Under the pieces are notes generated by a model, which was given only the letters and a program-made list of their open reading frames with translations, did not search any database and was not told the DNA's origin. Both the position numbers and the translations under genes were made by a program. This document shows, one piece after another, positions 1 to 8,400 of a stretch of DNA of 13,132 nucleotides (positions are counted from its first letter, which is position 1; each line of letters starts with the position of its first letter). Source of the stretch: Allopontixanthobacter sp041552775 (GTDB lineage Bacteria; Pseudomonadota; Alphaproteobacteria; Sphingomonadales; Sphingomonadaceae); NCBI GenBank assembly GCA_041552775.1, contig JBFEKH010000050.1:1-13132 (forward strand), given 5' to 3'.

Positions 1-15
1 ACTAAGCTCGCAGGA

Positions 16-729
16 TCAGATCTTAAATGTCGAATGGGTGAGGTGTGCGATTACGGCCGACATCCGGTCGTGAACTGATAGCTTAGCAAATATGCGTCTT
101 AAATAGGTATCGATAGTCGCTTCAGAAAGACCCATGATTGAAGCCACCTCTCCATTCGATTTACCTCGTGAAATCCAATACAAAACCTGGTGTTCGCGGG
201 AGGATAGCGGACTGGCCTGCTTCTTTTCCCTGTTTCGAATGGCGCATATACGATAATGATAAAATTGAGCGATATCAAGCAACGGTGAAAGCGTTAATTC
301 GTCGGCACTTTCAATTGCTCGATCGAAATTCAAAGACAAATAAGAATTCATTCCGTTAGGACCAAAAAGTGGAACGGCTATACCGTCGATGAATCCAAAA
401 GATCTGAATGTATCCAAGAATCTTGATTGATTTTTTGATATTTTTTGATCTGAAACTGCCTGTTTCCAGGTCGTAACTTGGCCGAATTCCATGACATAAT
501 CGGGAATTGGATCATTTTCAAATATTTCCGGATCCAAATAAATATTGATCAATTCTACCGGGTAGCCGGAGTGGAAAACTGAAGCAAAAACAGATACTTG
601 TGACACGAATGGGGGGGTTATATGATAGGATATCGCGCGCACCGATCTCAGATGCAATTGTCGGGCAAGTTCATCCAATTCGTCTTGAACGGTCGAATGT
701 TGAGATACTTGATTCCATGTGAACGGCAT
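16..729 (-). CDS. LuxR-family transcriptional regulator with autoinducer-binding domain (probable LuxR solo)
   Basis: A 237-residue protein with the two-domain plan and length (about 240 aa) of acyl-homoserine-lactone receptors. Residues about 15-160 fit the autoinducer-binding domain: Tyr64, Asp73-Pro74 and Trp88 fall where family members keep their ligand-contact residues, and a GFIDGIAVPLFGPNG stretch at about 112-126 matches the usual FGxxxGxxxPLHGPxG core. The position normally Trp in the 'P-x-E-W-x-x-x-Y' motif is Leu60, so the ligand pocket may differ. Residues about 174-230 form the GerE/LuxR helix-turn-helix (LSSREHQVLYWISRGKSNGE, then a TIDTYL recognition helix). The ATG at 727-729 is the only sensible start, without a clear Shine-Dalgarno. 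No luxI-like synthase is in the window. The gene is AT-rich: hand counts give 20/60 and 22/60 G+C in 421-480 and 481-540, against 39/60 in 8101-8160. Family assignment is firm; ligand and targets are unknown. Confidence 0.93.
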   Translation of the reverse strand: MPFTWNQVSQHSTVQDELDELARQLHLRSVRAISYHITPPFVSQVSVFASVFHSGYPVELINIYLDPEIFENDPIPDYVMEFGQVTTWKQAVSDQKISKNQSRFLDTFRSFGFIDGIAVPLFGPNGMNSYLSLNFDRAIESADELTLSPLLDIAQFYHYRICAIRNREKKQASPLSSREHQVLYWISRGKSNGEVASIMGLSEATIDTYLRRIFAKLSVHDRMSAVIAHLTHSTFKI

Positions 730-1059
730 AAGAAATTTAGCCCAGCGTTTTGTGTCCCTGTACGAAAATTCTACTGAAGTTCTCGGATACTAGAGGTGCC
801 CGGCATATTTACAAGGTACTGTGAGCTTACGCGCCGCGATTGCACGAAGATGTTTCTAGAAGCCCAAGGGGCAACGCGCTGTGTCCCGTGTTTCCGTTAC
901 GTGCAATCAGACTATCTCATGCTAATTCCACTTAGATTAAAGGACTTGGAATGCCCGTTCGCCAATTCTTGGACGGCGCTGACGAACCTTACTGTATCAA
1001 AAGCCAAATTAAAAAAAACGAATAATGATTTGGTATCGACCAGGGCGCAACATAACAAA
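730..1059. other. Divergent intergenic region between the two regulator genes
   Basis: If the winged-helix gene starts at 1060, this 330-base stretch separates two divergent regulators and should hold both promoters. An open plus-strand frame does run through it from a GTG at 796. Its predicted residues and codons (several AGG, AGA, ATA, CTA) do not resemble the downstream domain, and no good Shine-Dalgarno precedes 796 or the ATG at 850. I see a possible lux-box-like half site, CCTGTACG at 757-764, but no second half. No -35/-10 pair stands out. Confidence 0.4.
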
Positions 1060-1551
1060 ATGCAAGATGATCAGCAGGTCACAGCTTCGCTGGACGACGT
1101 AATCCGGATCCTCGAGAATCTTAGGAAGCATGCCCCCAACGAACTGATAGTGGAAACAGGTTGTCCCTCACAATCACGGCGATTGCCCTCCGAAAATTCA
1201 GTTGCCGAGCGCCTCGAGCCAAAGGCGGCGGCTAGCGCGGCAACTGACTACAAGCATCGGCGCTTGCGGGAAGAGATTTTTGGTGCGGATCTGTTTGGCG
1301 AACCCATGTGGGACATGTTGCTTGACCTGTATGTGCAAAGCCATGAGGGGCGGCGAACCACAGTGAGTAACCTGGTTGCTGCCTCAGTGTCAGCGAGTAC
1401 GACCGGCCTGCGTTGTGTTTCACTCATGTGCGACGCTGGGCTAGTGAGGCGCGAAAAATCCTCTTCGGACAAGCGAGTAACTTATATCGAGCTTACTGAG
1501 AGTGCGAGACTCCTGATTTTCAAATATTATGCCGCACGAGACGGTTATTGA
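1060..1551 (+). CDS. Winged-helix (MarR-like) DNA-binding regulator
   Basis: A 163-residue protein when started at the ATG at 1060. Residues about 70-160 form a winged helix: a helix with GEPMWDMLLDLYVQSHEGRR, then the turn and recognition helix VSNLVAASVSASTTGLRCVSL, then the wing and C-terminal strand LVRREKSSSDKRVTYIELTESA. This resembles small MarR-type regulators common in sphingomonads, in which 'W-D-hL-L-D-L' leads the domain and 'D-x-R-x-x-x-h-x-L-T' forms the wing. The first 60 residues are a short helix (SLDDVIRILENLRKHA) plus a low-complexity linker. The frame is open upstream to a GTG at 796, with an ATG at 850, which would give up to 251 aa. I prefer 1060 because the extra part lacks recognisable sequence, but the start is unsure and 1060 has no good ribosome binding site. 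Targets are unknown; the nearest candidates are the divergent LuxR gene and the downstream operon. Confidence 0.72.
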   Translation: MQDDQQVTASLDDVIRILENLRKHAPNELIVETGCPSQSRRLPSENSVAERLEPKAAASAATDYKHRRLREEIFGADLFGEPMWDMLLDLYVQSHEGRRTTVSNLVAASVSASTTGLRCVSLMCDAGLVRREKSSSDKRVTYIELTESARLLIFKYYAARDGY

Positions 1552-1798
1552 GTCGATCGACTAGCCGAGCCAGTCGCCCTTAAAACTCGCTGAGGCCGGG
1601 TAATCGTTAAGTTGCGCGCGCCAGGGAGTGGCCTTCTGATGGCCAATGGACCCAGTTTCTGTGCTAATTGGGAAAACCGTGAGAACCGCAACCACATTTA
1701 GTCAGAGGGCAATACAATCGAGTCGATCAATAAAATGATGACGATTTGGCCGTTTCACTCTCAATCGTCCGATCTGCGTGAGCGGAACGTTCGGTAAA

Positions 1799-1828
1799 GA
1801 CCGGAGTGAAGTTTTGCTTCATTCGGTC
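1799..1828. repeat. Strong hairpin (12-bp stem with one bulge)
   Basis: The arms GACCGGAGTGAAG (1799-1811) and CTTCATTCGGTC (1817-1828) pair over 12 base pairs, with one G-T wobble and one bulged G, around the loop TTTTG. No T-tract follows on the plus strand, and on the minus strand the next bases are not T-rich either. A rho-independent terminator is therefore unlikely. It may be a protein-binding inverted repeat or part of a structured RNA. Confidence 0.5.
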
Positions 1829-2407
1829 AATACCGGAGCGCCCCAGAAGATGTTCTGACAAGTGCTTATTACTGAGCCAATCATCAACAAACCATTAACC
1901 ATGATCAATATTTGATAATCGCTCGCATTTTCTAGCTCGGCATGTTCTCCGACCGGGACTGACCATCAACCTATGTCTAGTTCGTATCCTAGGGCTATCA
2001 GTTGGCGGTTCATTCCTTCCGGATGACCGGCTTTAACCGGACGCCAGTCTTGTGTGGGTGACCTAGGCAGGAGTCCCCGCCGCTCTCAAGGGTGTGCTGG
2101 GCAGCGCGGCCGACCTCCCTGTAGAGTAAATCATGCGCGTACCTAGCACAACAAAGGCGGGTTTCATCGGGTCGACCCTGATTTTGCAGCTAGTGGTGCG
2201 CCGCGAACAGATTATCGGAGTTGATCATCTCACCGATTGCCATTGGTTCAGCCTCAAGAGGTTTCGGCTTGCTAGGCTGGCGCGCCGCTAGTCTACAGAG
2301 CAAGCTGTGTCATAGCTGCTAACGTGGAACACACATTTGATCTACCCGTTGGTTTTAATCATCACGGAAGCTTGACCGCGCTCATCATCGGCCCCTGAGG
2401 GATCGAC

Positions 2408-2460
2408 CTGCCGGGATGAACTGACTCCGGGCTACGCCCTACGCCAATCCACCCCGGCAG
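2408..2460. repeat. Short inverted repeat next to the tandem repeats
   Basis: CTGCCGGG at 2408-2415 is matched by its reverse complement CCCGGCAG at 2453-2460. The 37-base interior contains GGGCTACGCCCTACGCC. The right arm ends one base before the tandem 22-bp repeats begin, so these elements probably belong to one structure, possibly the end of a mobile element. No transposase reading frame survives nearby. Confidence 0.4.
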
Positions 2461-2461
2461 A

Positions 2462-2505
2462 TTCTCATCTTGATTGTCGCGCTTTCTCACCTTGATTGTC
2501 GCGCT
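2462..2505. repeat. Two abutting 22-bp direct repeats (21/22 identical)
   Basis: Unit 1 occupies 2462-2483 and unit 2 occupies 2484-2505. Both share the core CTTGATTGTCGCGCT and the lead TTCTCA, and the only difference is T at 2468 versus C at 2490. Multiple short repeats in direct orientation are known at the ends of IS21-type elements and also serve as iterated protein-binding sites. With no transposase gene adjacent, an insertion-sequence relic is one reading and a regulator site the other. Confidence 0.6.
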
Positions 2506-2834
2506 GCAGTAGCCGGTACAAAACGGTTACATGCCCAATACGACTTTCGCTTCTAGCACAAATGGGCTGGGCCTTCGGACGTCGCGAGTCGTCTTCAGCC
2601 GTTCCACATAGGCAAGAAGTCCGAGAAAATTGGAACATCGCTGGCACTATGGGCGATCTAGCGACCAAGTCAGTTAATATCTCTCAGCACCACATGAAAG
2701 CTAATGCAGCTGTTATAAAACAGTATATTGGAAGATGTTCCTAATTATTTTTCGAGGATAGTTTGCGAGCTTTAACAATCTAGCATGATGGAACGTTAAC
2801 CCTTTTTTTCCGCCTTCTTACGTAGTTGGTCGTA

Positions 2835-3809
2835 ATGAAGCAGAAACTATCTTTACTCGTGACTGGGCTTATCGCTGCAGGTCTTGTGCTCTGGCCTACT
2901 GTTGCCTCAGCCAAAGGTGTGGGCGCAGGAACGCTCATCGAGAACACGGCCAGCGCCACCTACGATGCCGGTGACGGTCCGGAAACACTGAACTCCAACA
3001 CCGTAACGGTGAAGGTCGATGAGTTGCTCGATGTTGCCGTATCCTCGCTCGATTCCGGGCCGGTCGGAACGGATCCAGGTTCGGCCGTGCTCACATTCGA
3101 AGTGACCAATAAGGGAAATGGCCCAGAAGCATTTGTGCTGACAGCCAATCCGTCCGTCGGGGGCAATGATTTCAACACTACTATTGACGCGATAGCGGTC
3201 GATACAAACGGGAACGGTGTCTATGATCCTGGCATCGACCAGATCCTGACCGGTCCCGAAACAACCCCGGTTCTTGACCCTGAAGACATGGTGACGGTCT
3301 TCGTGGTGGTTACTGTCCCGGCGATTGTAGCCGACGGCGAGCGAACCACGGTCGATCTTCGTGCAGACGCGGTAACCGGAACTGGCGCGCCGGGGACGGT
3401 TTTCGCAGGCCAGGGCGTCGATAGCAGCGACGCCATAGTCGGCGCTGGCGGCGCGTTTGACACCGCAAGCGGCTCGCTGATTGTCGGGATCACCACCGTC
3501 GACCTCGTAAAATCGGCTATAACAGTCGATCCGTTCGGGGGCACGAGTGCCGTTCCCGGCTCGACCATCACCTACACAATCACCGCCAGCGTTTCAGGCA
3601 GTGGCTCGGTCAGCGGTCTGGTTGTATCCGACGCGATCCCAAGCGGTACGACCTATCGCACGGGCACACTCACGCTCGACACTATCTCGAAGACAGATGC
3701 GGCTGACGACGATGCCGGCGAAGCATCTGCGACTGGTATCCTTGTCGATCTCGGCATTGTTCCGGGCGGGTCGAGCCACACTGTGACCTTTGATGTCGGC
3801 ATCGATTAA
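2835..3809 (+). CDS. Secreted DUF11-type repeat protein (operon gene A)
   Basis: A 324-residue exported protein. A Sec signal peptide (KQK, then a hydrophobic stretch, then TVASA) should be cut after Ala26. The mature N-terminus carries the pattern G-T-L-I-E-N-T-A-S-A-T-Y, also seen in genes C and D. Residues about 65-215 are an Ig-like beta-rich region with a calcium-loop-like DTNGNGVYD at 123-131. Residues about 218-324 are a DUF11 domain (VDLVKSAITVDPFGGTSAVPGSTITYTIT, then VVSDAIPSGTTY), ending exactly at its last strand, TVTFDVGID. The ATG at 2835 is preferred over an in-frame TTG at 2826 because it gives a normal signal peptide; neither has a strong Shine-Dalgarno. It aligns along its length with gene C, so the two are paralogues. 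It is the first gene of the operon, 31 bases before gene B. DUF11 domains are structural modules of surface proteins; no enzymatic residues are visible. The exact role is unknown. Confidence 0.85.
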   Translation: MKQKLSLLVTGLIAAGLVLWPTVASAKGVGAGTLIENTASATYDAGDGPETLNSNTVTVKVDELLDVAVSSLDSGPVGTDPGSAVLTFEVTNKGNGPEAFVLTANPSVGGNDFNTTIDAIAVDTNGNGVYDPGIDQILTGPETTPVLDPEDMVTVFVVVTVPAIVADGERTTVDLRADAVTGTGAPGTVFAGQGVDSSDAIVGAGGAFDTASGSLIVGITTVDLVKSAITVDPFGGTSAVPGSTITYTITASVSGSGSVSGLVVSDAIPSGTTYRTGTLTLDTISKTDAADDDAGEASATGILVDLGIVPGGSSHTVTFDVGID

Positions 3810-3840
3810 ATCTCAAGAAACCATGGCAAGAGTTTGAAAA

Positions 3841-4317
3841 ATGGAACTTTATAGATATTTTGTCGCTTCGGTATTTGCACTGATGCTAGCTTACGGACCA
3901 GCTGCCGCGCAGGGAAAACCAATTACGCTTGAAGGCGATGTCAAGCTCGAGAAAACGATCGTCGAGCAAGACGGTGCTTCACGCGTCGAGTTGGTCGAGC
4001 CCGAAGTGATTGTTCCGGGCGACCGCCTAGTTTTCGGGACCGATTATCGCAATAATGGCAGCGAGGCAGTGGCCAATTTCATCGTTACGAACCCGCTGCC
4101 TGGCGCCGTTCGTCTTGCACCGGATGCTGATCCCGATCTCGTCGTTTCGATTGACGGAGGTGCGAGATGGGGAACGCTTGCAAGCATGACAGTCACTGAG
4201 GAGGACGGAAGCGTCCGCGCTGCACAACATGCCGATGTCACGCACATCCGCTGGACGCTCGCCTTGGTCGAGCCCGGCGAAAGCGGTCGGCTCGAATATC
4301 CCGCAATCATCCGCTGA
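3841..4317 (+). CDS. Small secreted single-domain protein, DUF11-like (operon gene B)
   Basis: A 158-residue protein. A signal peptide ends at PAAA, with cleavage expected after Ala23. The rest is one beta-sandwich-like domain: KLEKTIVEQDG near 36-45, VIVPGDRLVFGTDYRNNG at about 57-73, and IVTNPLPGAVRL at 81-92. This is the order 'charged first strand, V-x-P-G-D-x-h-x-Y-x-h-x-x-x-N, then h-x-N-P-L-P' of DUF11-like domains. The C-terminal half has SIDGGARWG (103-111) and ADVTHIRWTLA (131-141), a pattern that recurs in weaker form at the end of gene E. There are no cysteines in the mature part and no membrane anchor, so it is expected to be periplasmic or on the surface. It starts 31 bases after gene A with only a weak purine run (AAGAG) upstream. 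Function is unknown; a minor subunit or cap of the proposed surface structure is a guess. Confidence 0.82.
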   Translation: MELYRYFVASVFALMLAYGPAAAQGKPITLEGDVKLEKTIVEQDGASRVELVEPEVIVPGDRLVFGTDYRNNGSEAVANFIVTNPLPGAVRLAPDADPDLVVSIDGGARWGTLASMTVTEEDGSVRAAQHADVTHIRWTLALVEPGESGRLEYPAIIR

Positions 4318-4373
4318 AAGACGGACGGTAACCGCCGAGCCATCCAGGCGGACACATTTTCGGAAGGCTAGCA

Positions 4374-4380
4374 AAGAGGA
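4374..4380 (+). promoter_or_regulatory. Ribosome binding site of gene C
   Basis: AAGAGGA lies 8 bases before the ATG at 4389. It is the clearest Shine-Dalgarno of the first four operon genes, which suggests that gene C is translated strongly compared with the genes around it. Confidence 0.7.
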
Positions 4381-4388
4381 CCAGTACA

Positions 4389-5423
4389 ATGAATTACAGC
4401 AAGCAATTGCTGGGAGCGGTGAGTACAGTTGCACTCATTGCATTTACTTCCAGCCCAGTGCTGGCGGCAGGGACAACTGCCGGCAGTTCGATCACCAATA
4501 ATGTCTCGGTTTCGTTTGACGTCGGCGGAGTTACGCAGACGGCTGCAACTGACAGTGATACCTTTACAGTCGATCGCAAGATCGATGTGACAGTAGCCGA
4601 AGTCGGTGGCGCGGCAAGCAGCGTCGCTCCGGGATCCACCTCGCAGGCAACCACCTTCCAGGTGACAAACCTGTCGAACGATACAGTCGACTTCGACCTG
4701 TCGCTGATTCAGTCGACAACCGACGATTTCGACATCTCGAACGTCCGGTTCTACCTCGATGACGGCAATGGTGTCTTCAACGTCGGTGATACGCTTGTCA
4801 CCTATATTGACGAGCTATCTCCAAACGCGGGCTCTAACACGGTGATCATTCACGTTGTCGGCGATGTTCCGCTCTCAGCAATCAATGGCCAGACCGCGGA
4901 TGTGACTCTTGTCGCTGATGCGCACGCTGGCGGTGCAGCCACCTCGCTTGGTGCCGAACTCACGGCTACTGCGGGTGCGAACACTGCCGGTATCGATACC
5001 GTACTTGCCGATGCGGCAGCGACGGGTGACGACGGTGCCAACCAGGGCGATCATGCCGCACGCGACAGCTACGTCGTTGTCGGTGCTGACGTCACGGTGA
5101 CAAAGGTCAGCTCGATCATCGACGATCCGGTCAATGGTACAAGCAATCCGAAAGCCATCCCCGGCGCTACGATTGAATATTGTATCACTGTCTCGAACGC
5201 TTCGGGTGCGGCTACGGCCACCAATGTGGCAGTTAACGACGCGCTCCCTGCGGATGTGACCTATCTCAGCAGCTTCGGCATCTTTGTCGATGGCAACGCA
5301 GCATGCGCCAACGGCACCGCCGGAGGCAGTTACAATGCAGGTGCAAATGAAGTCGACGCGACATTAACCGACATCGCGGCGACAGAAACCCGGTCAGTCT
5401 ACTTCCGCGTATCCATCGACTGA
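4389..5423 (+). CDS. Secreted DUF11-type repeat protein, paralogue of gene A (operon gene C)
   Basis: A 344-residue exported protein with a good Shine-Dalgarno. The signal peptide ends at SSPVLA with cleavage near residue 26. The mature N-terminus has AGSSITNNVSVSFDVGG, matching the AGTLIENTASATYDAGD of gene A. Residues about 65-215 form the same Ig-like region as gene A, including VTN at 92-94 and a decayed calcium-like loop, YLDDGNGVFNVGD (122-134). Residues about 234-344 are a DUF11 domain: VTKVSSI, KAIPGATIEYCITVSN (255-270), VNDALPADVTYL. It ends on the final strand SVYFRVSID. Cys265 and Cys306 are the only cysteines and could form a disulfide in the periplasm. The KAIPGA region is close to one in gene E. 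The stop is three bases before the proposed start of gene D, so translation is probably coupled. It is a structural, non-enzymatic protein by appearance, and the likeliest abundant subunit. Confidence 0.86.
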   Translation: MNYSKQLLGAVSTVALIAFTSSPVLAAGTTAGSSITNNVSVSFDVGGVTQTAATDSDTFTVDRKIDVTVAEVGGAASSVAPGSTSQATTFQVTNLSNDTVDFDLSLIQSTTDDFDISNVRFYLDDGNGVFNVGDTLVTYIDELSPNAGSNTVIIHVVGDVPLSAINGQTADVTLVADAHAGGAATSLGAELTATAGANTAGIDTVLADAAATGDDGANQGDHAARDSYVVVGADVTVTKVSSIIDDPVNGTSNPKAIPGATIEYCITVSNASGAATATNVAVNDALPADVTYLSSFGIFVDGNAACANGTAGGSYNAGANEVDATLTDIAATETRSVYFRVSID

Positions 5424-5426
5424 TAG

Positions 5427-8400
5427 TTGCCGGAATTGTATCTGGTGCGCCAGTATCCCTCTTTGCGTGAATGGGCAGCAGCACTCTTGCTAGTGCTGTT
5501 GCCCTTCGTCGTGGGCGGGGCCGCTGCAGCACAGACGATTACGAACATCGCGGAAGCCCGGTGGACTTTGAACGGCAGTGAATTTCGTTCCAGATCGAAC
5601 GTTGTTCAGGTTCAAATCGCTGAAGCTCCACCGGAAATACGTACGTTTCGCCCAGCGATCGGCGGTGGAACGAATATCACATTCTCGCCGACACGCTGCG
5701 GCAATCAAAGCATAACTGCAATTTCTAGGTCATCGGGTCCAATAACTTCGTTGGTTTCGGAAACGACAGTTCTGACTGCCGGACAAACGCTGACTTTCCA
5801 GATCCGCGCGAAGTCGGCCAACCTGGACGCGGGCAGCGTCGATCAGCTTACAGTCAAGGTCTCCACTTCGACCGGTGACCAAGAAGACTTGACTGTTTTC
5901 GAAACTGGGCCGGATTCCGGCATTTTCATCGGGACCATACCCACCGTGCGAATGCCGCCGATGATGGTACCTGGTGACTGCAGGCTTAGCATTGCCGACG
6001 GCGATATCATTGGCATTTCAGCTATCCAACCGGGCGGTACTGCGATCATAGTCCACTCCGATGTTGAAGTGCTGGCCGATCCGTTTGGCGTGGTTTTCGA
6101 CAGCGAAACTGGCGAGCCGGTGTCAGGTGCAACGATTTCGCTGGTCGATGCGACCACCGGACAACCAGCCACCGTTTTCGCTGAAGACGGGGCAACATCC
6201 TGGCCATCCACAATTATCTCCGGTCAGGCCATCACGGATGGTGGTGGAAACACCTATTTCATGGGCGCGGGCGAATATTGGTTCCCGTTGACTGCTCTTG
6301 GCACATATCGGTTGGTCATACAGCCACCGACGCCTTATTCTGCGCCATCTATTGTGGAGCCAGCGCAATTATCCTCGCTGATGCGGCCAGATGGGCGGCA
6401 ATTCATTATCAGTGACGGCTCTTACGGCGGTAATTTTCAACTTCTGGACCCTTTACCGGTTCAGATCGATATACCCCTTGATCGGCCGAGCCTGTCAGTC
6501 AGCCTGAGCAAAACTGCTTCGCGCGCCTCGGCCCAGCCGGGGGATGTTGTTTTTTACACAATCATTGCGCGCAATCAGGATGCAGCCCGCGTAAAGCGGG
6601 ATGTCGTGGTAGTCGACAACCCATCGCGCTGGCTTCGGCTGCGGACGGATTCGGTACGTTTCGACGGTTTAACCAACCTGGGTGCCGTGACGATGTCGTC
6701 TGACGGGAGTCAGCTGACTTTCAGTTTGAATGATATTGCCGCTGGCAAGAGCAAGCGCATCACCTATGCGATGACGGTCAGGGCGGATGCGCCCCCGGGG
6801 CAGGCGATCAACCGGGCTCAAGCCGTGGATTCCCTCGGCCGCACATCAGCAGCCAGCGCCTCGGTCGATATCGAACGCGAATCGATTGCGGGCAGTATGA
6901 CAATCATCGGCCGCGTGACGGCAGGCGATTGCAGCATCGACGACCCGCGGACCGGGATCCCCGGAGTGCGGGTAATGATGGAGGATGGCAGTTTCGCCAT
7001 TACCGATGCGGACGGCCGTTATCATTTTGAAGGCATCGTGCCCGGTACCCATGTCGTGCAGGCATCGCGGATGACACTGCCCGCGGGCGGCGAATTCGTC
7101 GATTGCCATCGTTCGACGCGCAGCGCCGGAAGCGCTATTACGCGATTTGTCATGGGGCAAGGCGGTTCGCTCGCCATGGCGGATTTCCACGCGGTCGTTT
7201 CGGAGGCCTATCTCGCAGCGCTCGCGAACGAAATTCCGAAAGAGGCCGCCGAAGAGGCGTTACGTAACAGCGAAAAGCCTGCCGCTCTGGCTGCGCCCGA
7301 TACCGATTGGCTCGCGCTAGGCGATGGTCCCGACGGCTGGCTTACTCCAGAGCTCGGGCATAACCCGCGGGCACCAGCGATCCGCGTTGCCATCAGGCAC
7401 CGCAAGGGGCAGAAAATCGTGCTTCGTGTCGATGGGAAGCCGGTCGATCCGCTGGCATTCGACGGTATGCGCAATGCAGATGCCGGGAAATTCGCCATCA
7501 GCACGTGGCGCGGAGTTGCGCTAGAAAACGAACGGACAGTCTTAAGCGCCGACGTGATCAATTCGTTCGGCGAAATCAACGAAACGATTTCGCGTGAAGT
7601 CTATTTCACCACGACCCCGGTCAAAGTGGAACTTATCAAGAATCAATCGAACCTGGTTGCCGACGCCAAGACAAGTCCGGTTGTCGCTATTCGCGTTCTA
7701 GACCGGAACAATCGTCCGCTGCGAGAGGGTGTCTCGGGCGAATTCACGCTCAGCGCGCCCTATCAGAGCGCAGAGCAGCTCAGGCGGCAGCAATTGAACC
7801 AGCTTACCGGTCTCGGCACCACGTCCGCGCGCTGGGTTATCGAAGGTGACAATGGCATTGCTCAAATCGAACTGGCCCCAACGATGGTCAGCGGCTCGCT
7901 GCGGCTCGGATTTCGCTTTGACGATGGAGAAATCGCGCGCGATCAGGAACTCGAAGCTTGGATCGAACCGGGTGACATTGAATGGACAATCATCGGTCTT
8001 GCCGAAGGATCGGTTGGGGCTCGAACGGTAGCAGACAACATGGAGCGGACTGGCCGTTTCGAAAGTGACCTCGGCGACGAGGCTCGGGTTGCGCTCTACG
8101 CTAAGGGCCGGGTGCTCGGCAAATACCTCGTCACTCTCGCCTACGACAGCGCGAAGCAGCGCGACGACCAGCGCGTACTGGGATCGCTTGACCCTGACGC
8201 ATACTACACCGTCTTTGCCGACGGCTCGAGCCGTCAGTTCGACGCGGCATCGCGCGAAAAGCTATATGTCCGCATCGAAGCCGCAAATTTCTACGCAATC
8301 TACGGCGATTTTGAGACCGGTTTCGACCAGACACGGCTGGCACAATACAATCGCACTGCGACGGGCATCAAGGCTGAGGCCGCCTTCGGGGCGGTTCACG

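Larger units (their letters stand above)
1552..2834. other. Gene-poor region, possibly with an insertion-sequence scar
   Basis: About 1.28 kb without a convincing coding region on either strand. The longest open stretches are about 60-80 codons, overlap each other on both strands, and have no family signature. Contained structures are a 30-nt hairpin (1799-1828), an 8-bp inverted repeat pair (2408-2415/2453-2460), two abutting 22-bp direct repeats (2462-2505) and a GGAA-GATG-TTCC inverted repeat (2730-2741) near the operon. The last 130 bases before 2835 are AT-rich and should contain the operon promoter. I could not find a -35/-10 pair good enough to report. Confidence 0.5.

Noticed and set aside
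757..764. CCTGTACG resembling half of a lux box between the two regulators
   Set aside because: The second, inverted half is absent at the expected distance, so an 8-base match is not enough.
1561..1695. Minus-strand frame of 44 codons ending in FKGDWLG
   Set aside because: The codons look plausible, but it is short, starts with GTG without a ribosome site and matches nothing I recognise; it could be a gene remnant but cannot be supported.
2013..2189. Minus-strand stop-free stretch of 59 codons in the gap
   Set aside because: It lacks an ATG or a plausible start with ribosome site, and a run of this length is expected by chance in 1.28 kb read in six frames.
2496..2744. Plus-strand 82-codon open frame before gene A, overlapped by a minus-strand 67-codon frame
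   Set aside because: Both frames run across the tandem repeat region, have no domain pattern and no good start site; the overlap on both strands argues against either.
2763..2791. TTGCGA with a 17-base spacer as an operon promoter
   Set aside because: The -10 position reads TGATGG, too far from consensus, and the true sigma factor preference is unknown.
3221..3571. Long minus-strand open frames inside genes A, C and D (for example 116 codons here, 164 codons at 9051-9545 and 219 codons at 9644-10303)
   Set aside because: They are shadows of G+C-rich, repeat-like coding sequence on the plus strand; their translations are low-complexity and lack domains.
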